Assembly (NCBI GenBank): GCA_013397455.1
Contig: VYZB01000120.1
Coordinates: forward strand, 1,337,461 to 1,401,460
DNA from: Crotophaga sulcirostris
Taxonomy: Eukaryota; Chordata; Aves; Cuculiformes; Crotophagidae
Length of the DNA: 64,000 bases
Direction: 5' to 3'
Shown here: positions 10,601-22,710 of the stretch, one piece after another
Layout of the letters: each line of letters opens with the position of its first letter
Position numbering within the stretch: the first letter of the stretch is position 1
Made by a program: the position numbers and the translations under genes
Notes under the pieces: model-generated
What the model was told of the DNA's origin: nothing
The model's database searches: none
What the model saw: only the letters and a program-made list of their open reading frames with translations

Positions 10601-12904
10601 GGAATTGCCAACTACTTTTGTAGACTTGTCAAACCTTATCTCTAATCCAGCTGCATCTATCTGCCTTTCAAACAACTCTGTGTCATACTGAACACCTAAG
10701 AAGACAGTGTGAAACAGACTGCATGTAGGATCAAAATAAATAGCATGGTAAACAGCTAGGAGAGAGAAAAGCTAAAATAGCTTGAGAACATTCTACTTCC
10801 ATTAGGTCTGTGTTGGATATTGATGTGAGACAAGGCTGCAGTTTCACCCTGATGTAATGGTATGTGCTGTCAGGCTGCTGCTGCGTTGGCTGTACAGCGT
10901 AAGTGTGTGGTAGTGATCCACCACATGAAAGAGAGCTAGTGCCAGGCTCTCCACTGAGTGATTTAGACCTCAGGTAGATGTTGTCATTTTGCTAATAAGG
11001 CTAAGCTAGAAAAGTAAACGTTGAATGACTGCTTCCATCTGTCAATATTTTGTACTCTGAAAATGCAGGTTGAGTGAACCTAAACTTTGAAGCAGCAAGC
11101 AGCAAACACACACATCGCTATTAAATTCCTACCAGCCCCAAACTGTGTTTGCCTTTCCCTGCCAGCAGAAAAGGAGAAGAGATGTAAAGGAAAATACTTT
11201 ATGCGTTCCCTTCACAGCTCCCTTATATTTTGTGACAGTAAGGGCATTCAGTGATGCCAGCTGATGTCATTTCAGTGTAAAGGCCACGCAATTAAGTCTA
11301 GGAGGGCAAAAAGGTTTAACCTAAAGAAAGTGTATTTCCAGGCCTGTTTTGTGAATAGCAACTGGAAAAGGGCAGCACTTTTGACTAAGGTGTCTTACGG
11401 CCTTGGTGCCTGAACCTACCCAGTGCTGTGGTGGAGAGTGGAGTGAGTCAGACACCTTCTAAAGTAGGAGAAAAAAATATGTTTCTGCTTTTAGTCTGAG
11501 CTGGACTCTGGGTCCCAGAAGGAGAAAAAGTAAAGTTGGTTAACATCAGCTGAGTGTCTTTCCAAATTAAAATTTAAAGCTCAAACACTGATTTTTTTAA
11601 AAACACACACAGGGAACATGATTTCTTGGGGCTGCTGCAGGCAAGTACAATACAGAGGATGCTCGATCCATCATTGCTAGAACTTAAAAGGTATCTAAAT
11701 TAAAAGTATTTTATCTTCTAAGATGTCTCCTTGGTTTGTTTGCTCACCACAGCAGTTGATATCACTGATTTCTAAACCAAAATAGAGGTGGATGCCTGGA
11801 AGACATAGTACTAGTGTTGCTCTCCACTGTCACAAAGAAAACAAAGTTCTGAGTTTCTGGGTTTTTTTAAAAAAAAAGGGAAAGATGTGTTTTTCAAAAT
11901 TACTTTATGGATTTCCATTTACTTTGTAAAATAGTGAAAGAAGATTAGGTGAAGAAGAAAGAAATACAGCTTTGTGCAAACAATGCCGTACTGAATCCTA
12001 ATAAAGCAAGGTAGAAGGCATAGTTCCTGTACACATGTTCCTTCACACGTTTTCATTAAATTTGGTTTTATTTCCAGCATGTTCCCTGCTATGCAAGCTG
12101 GTAAACCTGATACTAGGTTACTCCATCCTTCCCTCTCCCTTCACCGCATCCAGCCTATTGCTCAAGATCCATCAGCTTTTTAGAAAAAGAACATTAGGAA
12201 ATTCATTTTATCCCTTTTAACAGTGCTGCTAAAATCTTTGTGGTTCCTGTTTGCATCTGATTGGCATTACCTAGCAGGCTGCACCCCAGGGTGCTTTCAA
12301 GACAATTCCCATGCATCTGGCAGAATCCAGTATTTTGTCAGTGGATCTGTGACAAGGAGGTATTTTGGTATTACTGCAAGAGCACCCTGTGATATTCTCA
12401 CACCTCTCCTCCAACTTTCAAGGATTTTCATGCTGCCAACCACTGTGCAAAATGATGGCCTGGACCTGCAGCTGGCAGGGCTCAAAAACAGCTTTTCTGG
12501 GGGTGCCTCAAAGGGCATCCAAGGTAAAGCCTCCTGCTCTGCTCTTGTTACAGATGTGCTAAGCTGAGCAAAAAGGAGGCGACTTGGCACAAAGGGGGGA
12601 AGCATTATAGCTGGATTTATTTCCAGTCCAAAATGATCCCAAAGGGGCAATTTTCCACTGAGTGAGCCAGGCTGGCCCAATCACTTATGGCCTCAGCAAT
12701 AATGAAGACCTAGCAGATAGCAGCATACGAATGCACTGTGCAAAAATTTCAAGCAATAAATCTTTTTGAAAATTCCCTTTTGCCTTCACTTCATGATGCT
12801 TTTTGTCAGTGAGAAGTTATCTTAACAGACAAGGCAGCAGCACCTGCCTACAGGAGTTTCCTACATTTACCTTTCTGCTAGTAGACTGCTCTGAGATATT
12901 TATA
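10601..12904. other. intergenic, nothing recognised
   Basis: Mixed-composition unique sequence. The frames at 12223-12567 (+) and 12297-12680 (-) overlap each other antisense and resemble no family, so they are treated as chance. Confidence 0.5.
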
Positions 12905-13025
12905 CACCATTCCTTTTTTACAGGTGATGAAGCTAAGGCAGAGTGGAGTTAAGTGACTTGCCTCTGGTCACAAAGCAAATTAGCAGCCAAGCAGGGAAGA
13001 GATCAGTTTCCAGCCCAGAGCTTTT
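12905..13025 (+). mobile_element. MIR-type SINE remnant
   Basis: TTTTTTACAGGTGATGAAGC, GTTAAGTGACTTGCCTCTGG, TCACAAAGCAAATTAGCAG and AGCAGGGAAGAGATCAGTTT follow in order the conserved core and 3' half of the amniote MIR consensus (acagatgaggaa...ttaagtaacttgccc...ggtcacacagct). The similarity is moderate but colinear over more than 100 bases. MIR copies in birds are old and few, so this one predates bird radiation. Confidence 0.72.
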
Positions 13026-15679
13026 ACAAAGTGCATTTCAGGCTTAGGGTAAGATTTTCAAGGGAGTCTTCATTGCTCAGTTGTGGTGCTTCGATAATAA
13101 AAGCTGAGTTAGAGCAGTGCTTGTACTGCTCAGGCCCTGGTTCATCCCATATGATGTTATACTCTGCATCTGTGGAAGCAGTAGTTCTGTTTTCCTTCAC
13201 AGAAGGTTTTGGGGGACCAGCTCTTTTATCATCAAAGTTGTTCGGCTACTGCTGCACGTGATCTCAGCCAAGGGCCAGTAATTAACTGTTTTCATCCCAT
13301 TTACAGGTTTGTATCAAGTATTTGTTAATTTGAAGGTTAACATTAAATATTAACACCACATAGGGAAACATTTCAGGCTGAAATATGTGTCACACAGCAG
13401 GTTAGGAAGTTGTTCTCCCTGGGGTGCAAATGTTAGAGATAGGTTACATAACTAGCAAGCTGCCCTCAATCAAGGGGCAGGGTACCACTGCTCACCACAG
13501 TGCTGGGAGAGCACGTGGGTTCAGGTACCATGTGTCACAGCTGGGGCCAGACCCCTTCCCAGCACACCGTAGTGCAGAAGCGGCAGCCTGTGTTCTGCTT
13601 TCACATATGGATGTCATCACTTTTCTTCTACTGGCAGAAAGGAAAATGCAGTTAAGGCGTAGATTTTTCATACACCTTCTAAATTTCCATCCTCACTTCT
13701 ATTCAACATGATTAATACAGCCATACTTTATCAGAGCTAAATATTTGGCCACAAACACCAGTGAAAATCTAACCCTGTCCCTCCAACAGAACAAAATCCT
13801 AGCGGACAAAGCCTGTATCCTTTTTCCACAAATACAAACCTGAATCTCACTGAGCGAGGGGAAGGACAGCAATGGGGCCTGGTGTTTGCTGGAAACACCA
13901 TGAAGGTCTGTCCTGAAGTAATTCCTGGCTGAGCCCAAGGGTCTCTGTACTCCCGCAGCTCAGCTCTGCGGGTGCTGCAACAATTCAAGTTCCCACTAGA
14001 GGGTGGACAAAACTCTTTCAGTGAAAGAATCACTCTGCAAAAGTCTGAGTATGGGGGAAAACAGTGTCTGATTTAGAAAAAAAGGTCTGGGCTGAGAAGC
14101 AACAGAGAGTAGAAAAAAGAAATAAAATGAGTTTATACCATCTATGAGAGGAAGGTGGGAGCATTGGTCCAAGTTTCTCTAAAGAAACACAATCCCTAGT
14201 TTATACTTTTAAATAAAATAGAGCTATGTAGTTATAAACAAGTAAATCATAAACCAAATACAGCCTATCTTGCCCCATAGATGTTACCTTACAAACAGTG
14301 ATAGGAACCAATTAACTATATCAAACAAAGGTGCCATAAGATCCAGAAGCACCACCTATGCAAGCTAAGTGCCATTTTTGAATGCTAAGCAAGGGTTTAA
14401 TATGATCTTCTTAAATGTAGGTTGTTTATACTGACAAAGGTAAGAACCAAGGAAGGCCCATCAAAGAAGCAATGCTCTCAGAGGTGTTCCTGCAGCCTGG
14501 ATGCCTCCCACAGCTAGGAGAATTAGAGACTGAATTAACTGTACTTTAGAAGACAAGCATGGTAATGTTTGCTACAGCAACAGTTGTGCTCTCTTGTCTC
14601 CCCCTGAATAGATGTGGGTTTTTGAAGGGCACATTGCCCCTCTATTCTGGATGAGTCCACCTGCTGGTCCCATATAGTCTTGTGGGTGGCAGTGACTCCC
14701 TCTGCAGTCAAATAAGTTGATGAAACTGTGAGATGTGGCACTACAGGTAGTAGTCTCCATAGCTGTCAGATCAAAGGCTAAATAGGATATGTGCCCAGAG
14801 ACTATATTTGTGGCCCTAATGAGCCCAAGAGAGGAGCTCTTCAGGCAGCCACGTGTGCTTTCACTGCATTAAGGCACACCAGAACACATTGTGAAGAGAT
14901 ACAGCACAATACTAGAAGCAATGGCATAAGCATTAATCCTGAAATACAGCCATGTCAAATGAGGTTAAATCATATATTCTCTATCAGACTTGTACTGTAA
15001 GGTGTAAATGTTAGCTTTGTTGGATGCCAGCATGAGCTTAGGAGAGAGGTATCTGGAATTTGGCACAAGGCAGCACTTGCTGTCTATTAGAGTATTTCAA
15101 GAGACCACATTTCTCTACCCTGTGGTTATCAATACCCCTACCACTTGCTCTCACTGTGATAATTGGGACAACTACTGGAAGTGATGTAGATCACATGCAA
15201 AAATCTTCTGTCTTCACTGTGAAGAAATGGCAATACCTTTTTGAAGAAAGAGTTATTGTTACACAAAAGTCTGTGACAGCAGGTGAAAACCAGAAAGACT
15301 CTCTTGCAGTGAGTCAAAAAGCTGGATTTGGTAAGAAACAGATGGATCTCAGCAGCTGTGGTCTTTCATCAAGTAGTTGTCTAAAGGGAACATTCGATGT
15401 TAAATTTTGTACAAAATTTCCTTTTCTTGCATGAACTAAAAATATCAAAATACACAGACATGACCTTTATTCTGAGACTCTCTTACATATTCACTTTTGA
15501 GGCCATTAGAGAAATTCAAGGCTGTTCCATCACTTTAATAAAGCTTAAACCATGCACCTGGCTTCAACTGTACAGTAAGTCCTCCTTGTTGCTGTCTTTC
15601 TGGGGTCCATAAGATGCATCATGTCATTAACACATATTCCCACCCTCAACGTTTTTTCTCCCAGGCAGACAATGGAGAT

Positions 15680-15715
15680 TTTTGTACTAGCATCCACTTT
15701 TGTACTAGCATCCCT
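15680..15715 (+). repeat. two-copy 18-base tandem duplication
   Basis: TTTTGTACTAGCATCCAC is followed directly by TTTTGTACTAGCATCCCT. Two adjacent units differ only at the last two bases, which indicates a recent local slip duplication. Confidence 0.85.
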
Positions 15716-16115
15716 ACGTTGCGAGCTAGAGATGCTGGATGCTGAAATGCTCTGCAACTTCCCAACCAGGTCTTCAAAGAAAGAACAAACTATGTCACTT
15801 CTGACCCCTTCTTTTTATTGCTTGCACAGCACTGTCCGGTAGACAATTTATTGTCCTCCACCCTGGCATGCAGAAGCAACACAATACTTTACTGCCACTT
15901 AAGAGATCAGCAATTTACCCTTGCTGTCCAGGAAACTTCAGCTCAATCCAGTTGCTGCCAGGTTAGTGCTGAGTATTGTCTGTGTACACTTAACACTGAG
16001 GGAGAGAATTAGGAAAAACTGCCCTGCCCAAGATAAGAGAGATCCACTCACTCCTTGAATTAGGGCTGACCCCTCTGTACCTACTTTATTCGGAAAGAAA
16101 TCAGATATGTTGATT

Positions 16116-16142
16116 TCACAGAATCACAGAATCATGATTTGA
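16116..16142 (-). mobile_element. tiny CR1 terminal-repeat remnant
   Basis: CACAGAATCACAGAATCATGA matches the complement of the CR1 3' terminal repeats, but the usual TTGGAAGGGACC that should follow is missing. It may be a very short antisense CR1 tail cut by a deletion. At this length chance cannot be excluded. Confidence 0.4.
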
Positions 16143-16499
16143 GTTAATAAAAAAATTTCTGACAGAATGCTTTTCCCTGCAAACTGATGAACCAGTGGAA
16201 TCAAATTGTTTCATGTGAATGTCTTGAATCTATTAAAAATGTTGATAGAAACCAGGAAGGCCACAGCCAGGCTAGTTACCCAGCTAGCCAAGCAGTCCAA
16301 GACAAAGTTTCGGGAAGTCAGCACTGGTGGGATGGAGAGGGCTGCTGCATTGTCCATTGGGATGGTCTAGCATCATTCTGCTCCTTTCTTGGGATGGAGC
16401 AGGTTTCTATCTGAAATGGTCTGTGAAGGGGACACAAGAACTTGAGATTTTGCTTCCTTTCTTAGATTTTGCAGAAAAGCCAGGGTACTACTCCAGGCA

Positions 16500-17470
16500 C
16501 AGATAATAGTGATGAGAATTTCTAGGACAGAAGTGCAAGATCCAGTTCTAGGTTATTTAGCATGGCAGAAATTTCCATCCAAGCCCATATTAAGCAGTGA
16601 GCTCACCCTTATTATATTCACTAGTGATTTGGGCAATGGAGTACAAAGTATACCTTTAAATCATGAGGCTGACAAGCGAAAGAACTGCTGGCATGCTAGC
16701 AGACAGTGTTAGATTCAAAGCAATTTACAGAAATTGCAAGGTCCTGCACCTGGGTCAGGACAACCCCTGGTGTCAATACAGGCTGGGGGATGAAGGGATT
16801 GAGAGCAGCCCTGCAGAGGAGTATTTGATTGTGCTGGAGGATGGAGAGCTGGACATGAGCCAACCATATTCCAGGCTGCATCAAAAGGAGTGTGGCCAGC
16901 AGGCTGAGGGAGGGCATTCTGCCCCTCTACTTCACTCTGGTGAGAACTCGTCTCCAGTACTGCGTCCAGTTGTGGAGTCTTTGGTACAGGAAAAACATGG
17001 ACACGTTGGAGCAGGTCCAGACGAGGGTCACGAATATGATCAGAGGGACGGAACACCTCTCCTATGAGGAAAGGCTGAGGGAGCTGGGTTTGTTCAGCCT
17101 GGAGAAGAGAAGGTTCTGGGGAAACCTCATTGTGGTCTTTCAGTACTGTAAGGGGTGTTATGAAAAAGATGGGGACAGACTTTTTAGGAGGGTCTGTTGC
17201 AATAAGACAAAGAGTAATGATTTTAAACTAAAAGAGGGTACATTTAGACTAGGCATAAGGAATAATATTTTTACAATGAGAGTGGTGAAACACTGGAACA
17301 GGTTGCCCAGAGAGGTGGCAGAAGCCCCATCCCCAGAAACATTCAAGTTCAGGTTGGACAGGGCTCTGAACAACTTGATCTAGTTGAAGATGTCCCTGTT
17401 CACTGCAGGAGGGTTGAACTAGATGATCCTTAAAGGTCTCTTTGAGCCCAAACTATTTAATGATTCTATG
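16500..17470 (+). mobile_element. CR1 LINE copy, about 1 kb, with partly open ORF2
   Basis: From about 16610 (ACTAGTGATTTGGGCAATGG, the region before the RT aspartates) the sequence follows CR1 ORF2: CAAGGTCCTGCACCTGGGTC near 16738, then a 163-codon open stretch at 16892-17383 with [31 protein letters not shown] and HWNRLPREVAEAPS. The 3' end is AATGATTCTATGA at about 17458-17470, followed by an A run. The upstream limit is uncertain. The sequence before 16600 is weakly similar, so the boundary could lie up to 100 bases either way. Confidence 0.9.
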
Positions 17471-17487
17471 AAAAAAAAAAAAAAACA

Positions 17488-18090
17488 AACAGATGAAATT
17501 CAATGAGGACAAAAGCAAAATTTATGTTTATAGGAAATAAGCAAAACTGCAAAAATCTGGACTATCGACTTAGGCAGCAGTGCCACAGTAAAGAATCAAA
17601 AGGCTACGCAGGTCACAAGATGAACATCAGTCAAATATGTTGTGCTTTTGTGAAAAGGGCAAACAGTAAAATGGGACATAGAAGTAAGAGCACAGACTGC
17701 CAGGAAGGACAAGTAACCCTTCTGCATTGGTAGCATGTCTCCTGGGGTGGCATGTCTGATCTGACACTGCACTTCAAGAAGAACGGGGACCTGCTGGACA
17801 GGGAGCAAAACAGAGGGAAAAAAAGGTAAATAAATAAAAGAAAGAAAAGGTTTTGGGACTGGGAGTTGTTCAGTCTAGGAGAAGCAGCACTGAAGGAAAG
17901 ATGGTGGTGACCTTCACATGTGTGATCTGTGGCCAGAAAGTAGAATGCCCCTGGCTGGGACTAGGTTGGGAAGATGTCAGATATGAGGCAACATGTCCTG
18001 TGGGTGCAGAGAAGCAGAGGAGTAGTTTGGTAGAGAGAAGATTTTTGAAGATGTTGGAAAAGCATCTGTTGGGACTGTCAGGAATATGAC
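17488..18090 (+). mobile_element. second, older CR1-type fragment directly behind the first
   Basis: It starts with CAGATGAAATTCAATGAGGA, which corresponds to the ORF2 position just after the RT FADD core. It continues with ATGAACATCAGTCA, CTGCACTTCAAGAAGAACGG and a worn GGGAGTTGTTCAGTCTAGGAG, all in CR1 ORF2 order. It ends near a 'GGAAAAGCATCTGTTGGGACTGTCAGG' type tail seen in old amniote CR1 families. It is more decayed than the copy before it. It may be the far side of an older element split by the younger insertion. Confidence 0.6.
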
Positions 18091-21000
18091 CCTGTCTGGG
18101 GTAGCAGATGGACAGCATGTCCATGAGGAGTTTCTTTCTACCCTACCTCTTGCAATGCCATGGGCAGAACCCCTTTGAACCAGGACAGGGGTTTTCAGGA
18201 GAGAAGAGCATCTTGCTGAGCACCAAGACACCTCAAAGAAGTGAGGTGTCTGCGTTTGGCTCATTGCAGGGACTGTGCCACAAAAGACAGTGAATTAGAT
18301 ACTCTGCTGGGGTAGATTAACTTGGTTCCAAAGCCAATGACAATGTTCCAGTTTACACCTCCGTAAAGTCCGATGTGCAAAATCTGATGCAAAAGCCTGG
18401 TTACCAATTCCCTCCTCAGGTTCCAGCAGACCATTAGTCATGCCAATATGCAGCAGGAGATTTGTACATTGGCAAAATGCAGAGTAGTGCATTTTAGGTA
18501 AGCTAAAACTGCCCTGACCCCAAATAGCCTGAACAAGTAGGGCACTGTATTTTTTATATCCTTTAACACGTTGTGTCATTTAATTTTATCACCAACTATT
18601 AAAGAGTTCCCTTCTAAAAAATAAAAAGCCAGGGTCAAGCGCACAGGGCTTCTGCTAATTTTCTTTTCCTGGGAAGTGAAATCTTGTGTCCCATAATGAC
18701 ATGATTTCTTTCCTGTTTCCCTGCTGTTCCAAACTTCAACAGATACTGTCATAGTATTCAGAACAGGCAGTGCCAGCTCTGAGAGCAACGACAAAAATAC
18801 ATTGCATCATTATTCTGAACTACTGGGTTTACAGAGCATTTGCTTGTGAAAGTAGCTACATTAACTGATTTCTGATCACTCTGTGCTTGGGTAGAGAGGG
18901 TGAAATGCATAGCCTCATCTCTTGCTTTATTAGGTATTTAGCTTTGAAGATAATGCCAGTTCCACTGCAGATGGAGGCAAAATGTTACTTTCTGTATTTT
19001 GTGACTCCTGTTTTCCAGTGTTTCATGATTTTTGCATTTGGACTATATAAACCAATGCAGTCGGTCCACCGTTCTGTCTCCAAAACTGACAAAGTGCTAG
19101 TGTTTTAGATGAAACTTGTGCCCTGATGGAGACCAATATGATATATCAGCTTACAGCAGAGATCCCTAGCTGACCCAAGTGTGGTGGGTAAGCCTGACGA
19201 TGTGTTAGTTCAAGTCCTGCAAAGCTCAGAGGGAGAAGTTCTGATCAAAGCTCAGGAGTGGCTCTGAAGCTCTTCGTGAAAGGTAGCACAGAAAGGAAAA
19301 GCAACAGAGAGCCTCTGCAGAGCAGAGTACCTGCCTTTCATATATTTAATTTAGATGAGGGAAAATGTTAGATTAAAAAAAAAAAAAAAGAAGTATGAAT
19401 TCCACAAGTTCAGTTTGCATGAGTTTTCTCTTTGAAGGCTATTTCAACAATCGAGTCTCCACTCAATCTGAATAGCCAGAGAGTAATTTAATTGTCTGAG
19501 GTTAATAATACTTAGCATTTAAACATCTTTAAAGAGCACAAGACTTTTTCAAATGCAGGAGAGCTGCATGACTCCCGGGGTGAGGCCAGCAGAGCAGCCT
19601 GGGCAAGCCAGGGGAGCAGAGGAAGCCACCTTCACTCTTCCATGCTGTTAGAGAGTTTTCTCTACCAGGAGGAAGAGAATAGCTTGAAGAGTCTGGGGCA
19701 AAGGAGCCTGAACACCTTCCCTGTTTACACAGCTCTCCACCTGAAAGCAAGGGAGGCTGCTCTGAAAAATACAGGACCTTTGGCTCTGCAGTGAAGTGAC
19801 GATTTGCAGGACATTTCCTTGTAGATTTCTAGTTCTATCTATTTTGTCGCTGTGGTCAAGCAACCTCCTCTTTCTGTTTATTTCTTAATAGTAGTAAAAT
19901 TCTACCAGACAATTACCTTACCTTATGAGAAACAAGCACTAGTAATGCAAACAACTAATTTACCAGTTTATAACTTTAGTGGTGCTATGAAGAAAAGGAT
20001 TAAAAGCTATAAGCTTGGGATGGAAATTATGCTTTTAAAATGAAGTGCATTCTACATGGCTGAGCTCCCTTCCCTGTCTTTCTTGTGCTCCTCTTGGCAC
20101 CAGTCCTGCTGGGAAAGGCTCATTTCCAATGTGCATCATCAGGTGGGAGCTGGACCTAGAGGGAGACCAATGCAGTAACGAAGCAAACCAAGGTTCCTTC
20201 TGCCAAAAACCAGGCATTAGCTAAGGGTTCGTGTTATCTGAGAGAATGGTATCTGGCTAATAGAAAGCCTTGCCTTTCACTGTGTATATTAAATTCCTGT
20301 GTAGAGAGCTGTGACAGTACAAGTCACTTTCTGAAGACACAGCTGTATTAAAACAGCCCTAATCAAAGGGCAGACTTTATTTTACGTGCCAAAGCACCCT
20401 GCAAACACATTACAAGAGCAATGGCACTGCAACAGAATATGTCCTCAATGACTCAAAACTTGTTTGTACGCTGTAGGTCACATGAACAGCACTCTTTGCT
20501 GAATCCTGTACTGACACATTACTAGAAGCTAAGGATGTACATCTCATGTCACAAGAGTTTCTAGGCTGCTTCATTTTGGGACTGAAAAAAACCCAAAATA
20601 ACAAGGCAGCAAATTGGTCCTCTCTGTTTTCAGACCTAAGCTGGGTCATTTTCAGGAAATGCCCCATTACCTAAAACAATTACAACTGTTGTCACATCTC
20701 CAATGAGTTTATTTTGGCTTTTAGTGTCTGGTGGGAAAACTTTAACTAGTGCAGCTGCTGTGTTTAAAGCCACTTCATAGCTGGGTGCTCCTGAGGTGCT
20801 TTTTACTCACTGGTTTATGGTCTTGCCGGTATTATACCAAGGTACCTAAGCACATATTGGCTTTGAGCAGGCAAATTGTCCCATTGTCTTTCCTCTCCTC
20901 ACTCCCCACGGGGCAATTTGCCTTCTGAAAGTTCAGCATTCATCTAAAGTCTGCAATAGATTTTTGTCTTCTATGCCTTGTAGTTGATGAACACCAATTC

Positions 21001-22325
21001 ACTCCAAGGGCTAATATTAGCCATAAAATAGCTCCTCAGATCCATAAAGGCTATTTTCGGAACTATATCGAACTACTTCTGCTCAGCTGATGTGGCAGTC
21101 GCATTGCTTATATTCCAGATTATATATGCAGTTTTCCTAAGGTAAAATATTCCTTTCCAGAAGTTTTCATTAAAAGTCTCTATTACCTACATAATTGGAC
21201 GGCAGTATTTAACTGTGATTAATTTCAAGTTACTATGCAATTCAGGATTAACAAAATGTTGCCCTTACCAGTTTGTCTCAGGGGAGAAATATGAAGGGAG
21301 AACCGAAGCTGATTTCCCAACGTGATGAAGATGCACAGTATCATTCTCAACAGAACGGAGCATTTCCCGATGGTGGTCTGATAACAACTGTAATTAGATA
21401 TTCAATCACACACAGAGTAAGATCAGCCAAACAAATGTATGTGTGTTAAGGCAAATAGCCCATGGAAAGATTATATGTTTGCTGAACCAAAGTAAAGCAT
21501 ATAATCAAGGCTCTTAACACTGCAGCCTAGCCCTTGCCCAACAAACTGCCTGTTTTCCCGCATAATGATTAATTAAAGCTATCCTTGCCATTTCTGCTGA
21601 ACTGCACTGCACTGGGTGCTGTCATATCCAAAGGTCTAACTCTGAAAGGAGTCTTTCACTCATGCCTGTGGACTTTAGATCAGATTTTATGAGATGAGAA
21701 CAGTCGCTATACTGGAGGAACAATTAGTGGACCCTCATGCCTGTGAGTCCTAATTACGGTCAAGTTCAGCAATGATCTTGAGACACCACAAAAAAACCCT
21801 ACTGCGACCTCTTCCACCCCAATGCCTGCAAAAACTAACAGCCAGCCCATTCAGAGGAAAGAGACATTGTTTGCAACCAGTCACATGTGATTTAACAGAA
21901 CAACGCAAAACAAAAGCATTGGACTTTGTTTCTACTTCTGTATTTTAGACAGTTTGTGTGCTCGAGGTGTGGGAACTCATCCATCATCCTGTGCATCATG
22001 TTCACCCTGCCATCACAGAAGGAAAAATACAATGAGAAAAGATGATCATATTTATATAATGCACTCTGTGATAGCTGACCCAGCCTACAGTATAAAGTTT
22101 TAAGAGCAAGTATTCAATTGGTAATCCTTCCACCAAATCATTCTAGTTTCCTTTCTATACAGTGATTAAGAACAAAACTTATATACACACAGGAACTCTG
22201 TAGGATTTTATAATAGTTGTTTCAGGAAAGGTGCAAATAGTTATCTTTTTGCTGTTGTATTACTGATCTTTCCAAGTCTTATCGATATTCCTCACATTAA
22301 GGAAAATGACAGCCCATCTGAAAAT
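18091..22325. other. intergenic; 20.86-21.76 kb is a candidate conserved noncoding stretch
   Basis: No gene or repeat was recognised. An A run lies at 19374. From about 20860 to 21760 the sequence is even, free of repeats and rich in TAAT, AATTAAAG and CAAAG-type factor sites, the usual appearance of vertebrate regulatory elements. This is an impression and not a measurement. Confidence 0.4.
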
Positions 22326-22710
22326 CAGAACTGGGGTTGTTGAGACTGGAGAAAAGCAGGCTGAGGGGAGACCTTATTGCTCTCTACAACTACCCAAAAG
22401 GAGGTTGTGTTGAGGTGAGTGTTGGTCTCTTCTCCCAAGTAACAAGTGATAGGACAAGTGGTAATGGCCTCAAGTTGAGCCAGGGGAGGTTTAGGTTGGA
22501 TATTAGGAAAAATTTCTTCACCAAAAGGGTTGTGAAGAATTGAAACAGGCTGCCCAGGGAGGTAGTTGAGTCAACATCCCTGGACATATTTAAAAGACGG
22601 GGAGATGTGGTGCTTAGAGACATGATTCATTGATGGACCTGACATCGTTAGGTTAAGGGATGAACTCAATGGTCTTAAAGGTCTTTTCCAACCTGAATGA
22701 TTCTGTACTC
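22326..22710 (+). mobile_element. CR1 LINE 3' fragment
   Basis: Begins at CTGGGGTTGTTGAGACTGGAG inside ORF2. A 68-codon open frame (22337-22543) reads [38 protein letters not shown] and [10 protein letters not shown]. It ends with GGTCTTTTCCAACCTGAATG and one worn copy of the terminal motif (GATTCTGTACTC). It belongs to the same sequence group as the antisense copies at 2.9 and 38.0 kb. Confidence 0.93.

Larger units (their letters stand above)
13026..16499. other. intergenic with a short tandem duplication
   Basis: No gene recognised. It contains the 18-base duplication at 15.68 kb and a CR1-end scrap at 16.12 kb. Frames of 60-125 codons (for example 15060-15434) have no recognisable domain. 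Confidence 0.5.

Noticed and set aside
16892..17383. 163-codon frame as a host gene
   Set aside because: Same CR1 ORF2 C-terminus; aligned colinearly with the copy at 10.0 kb.
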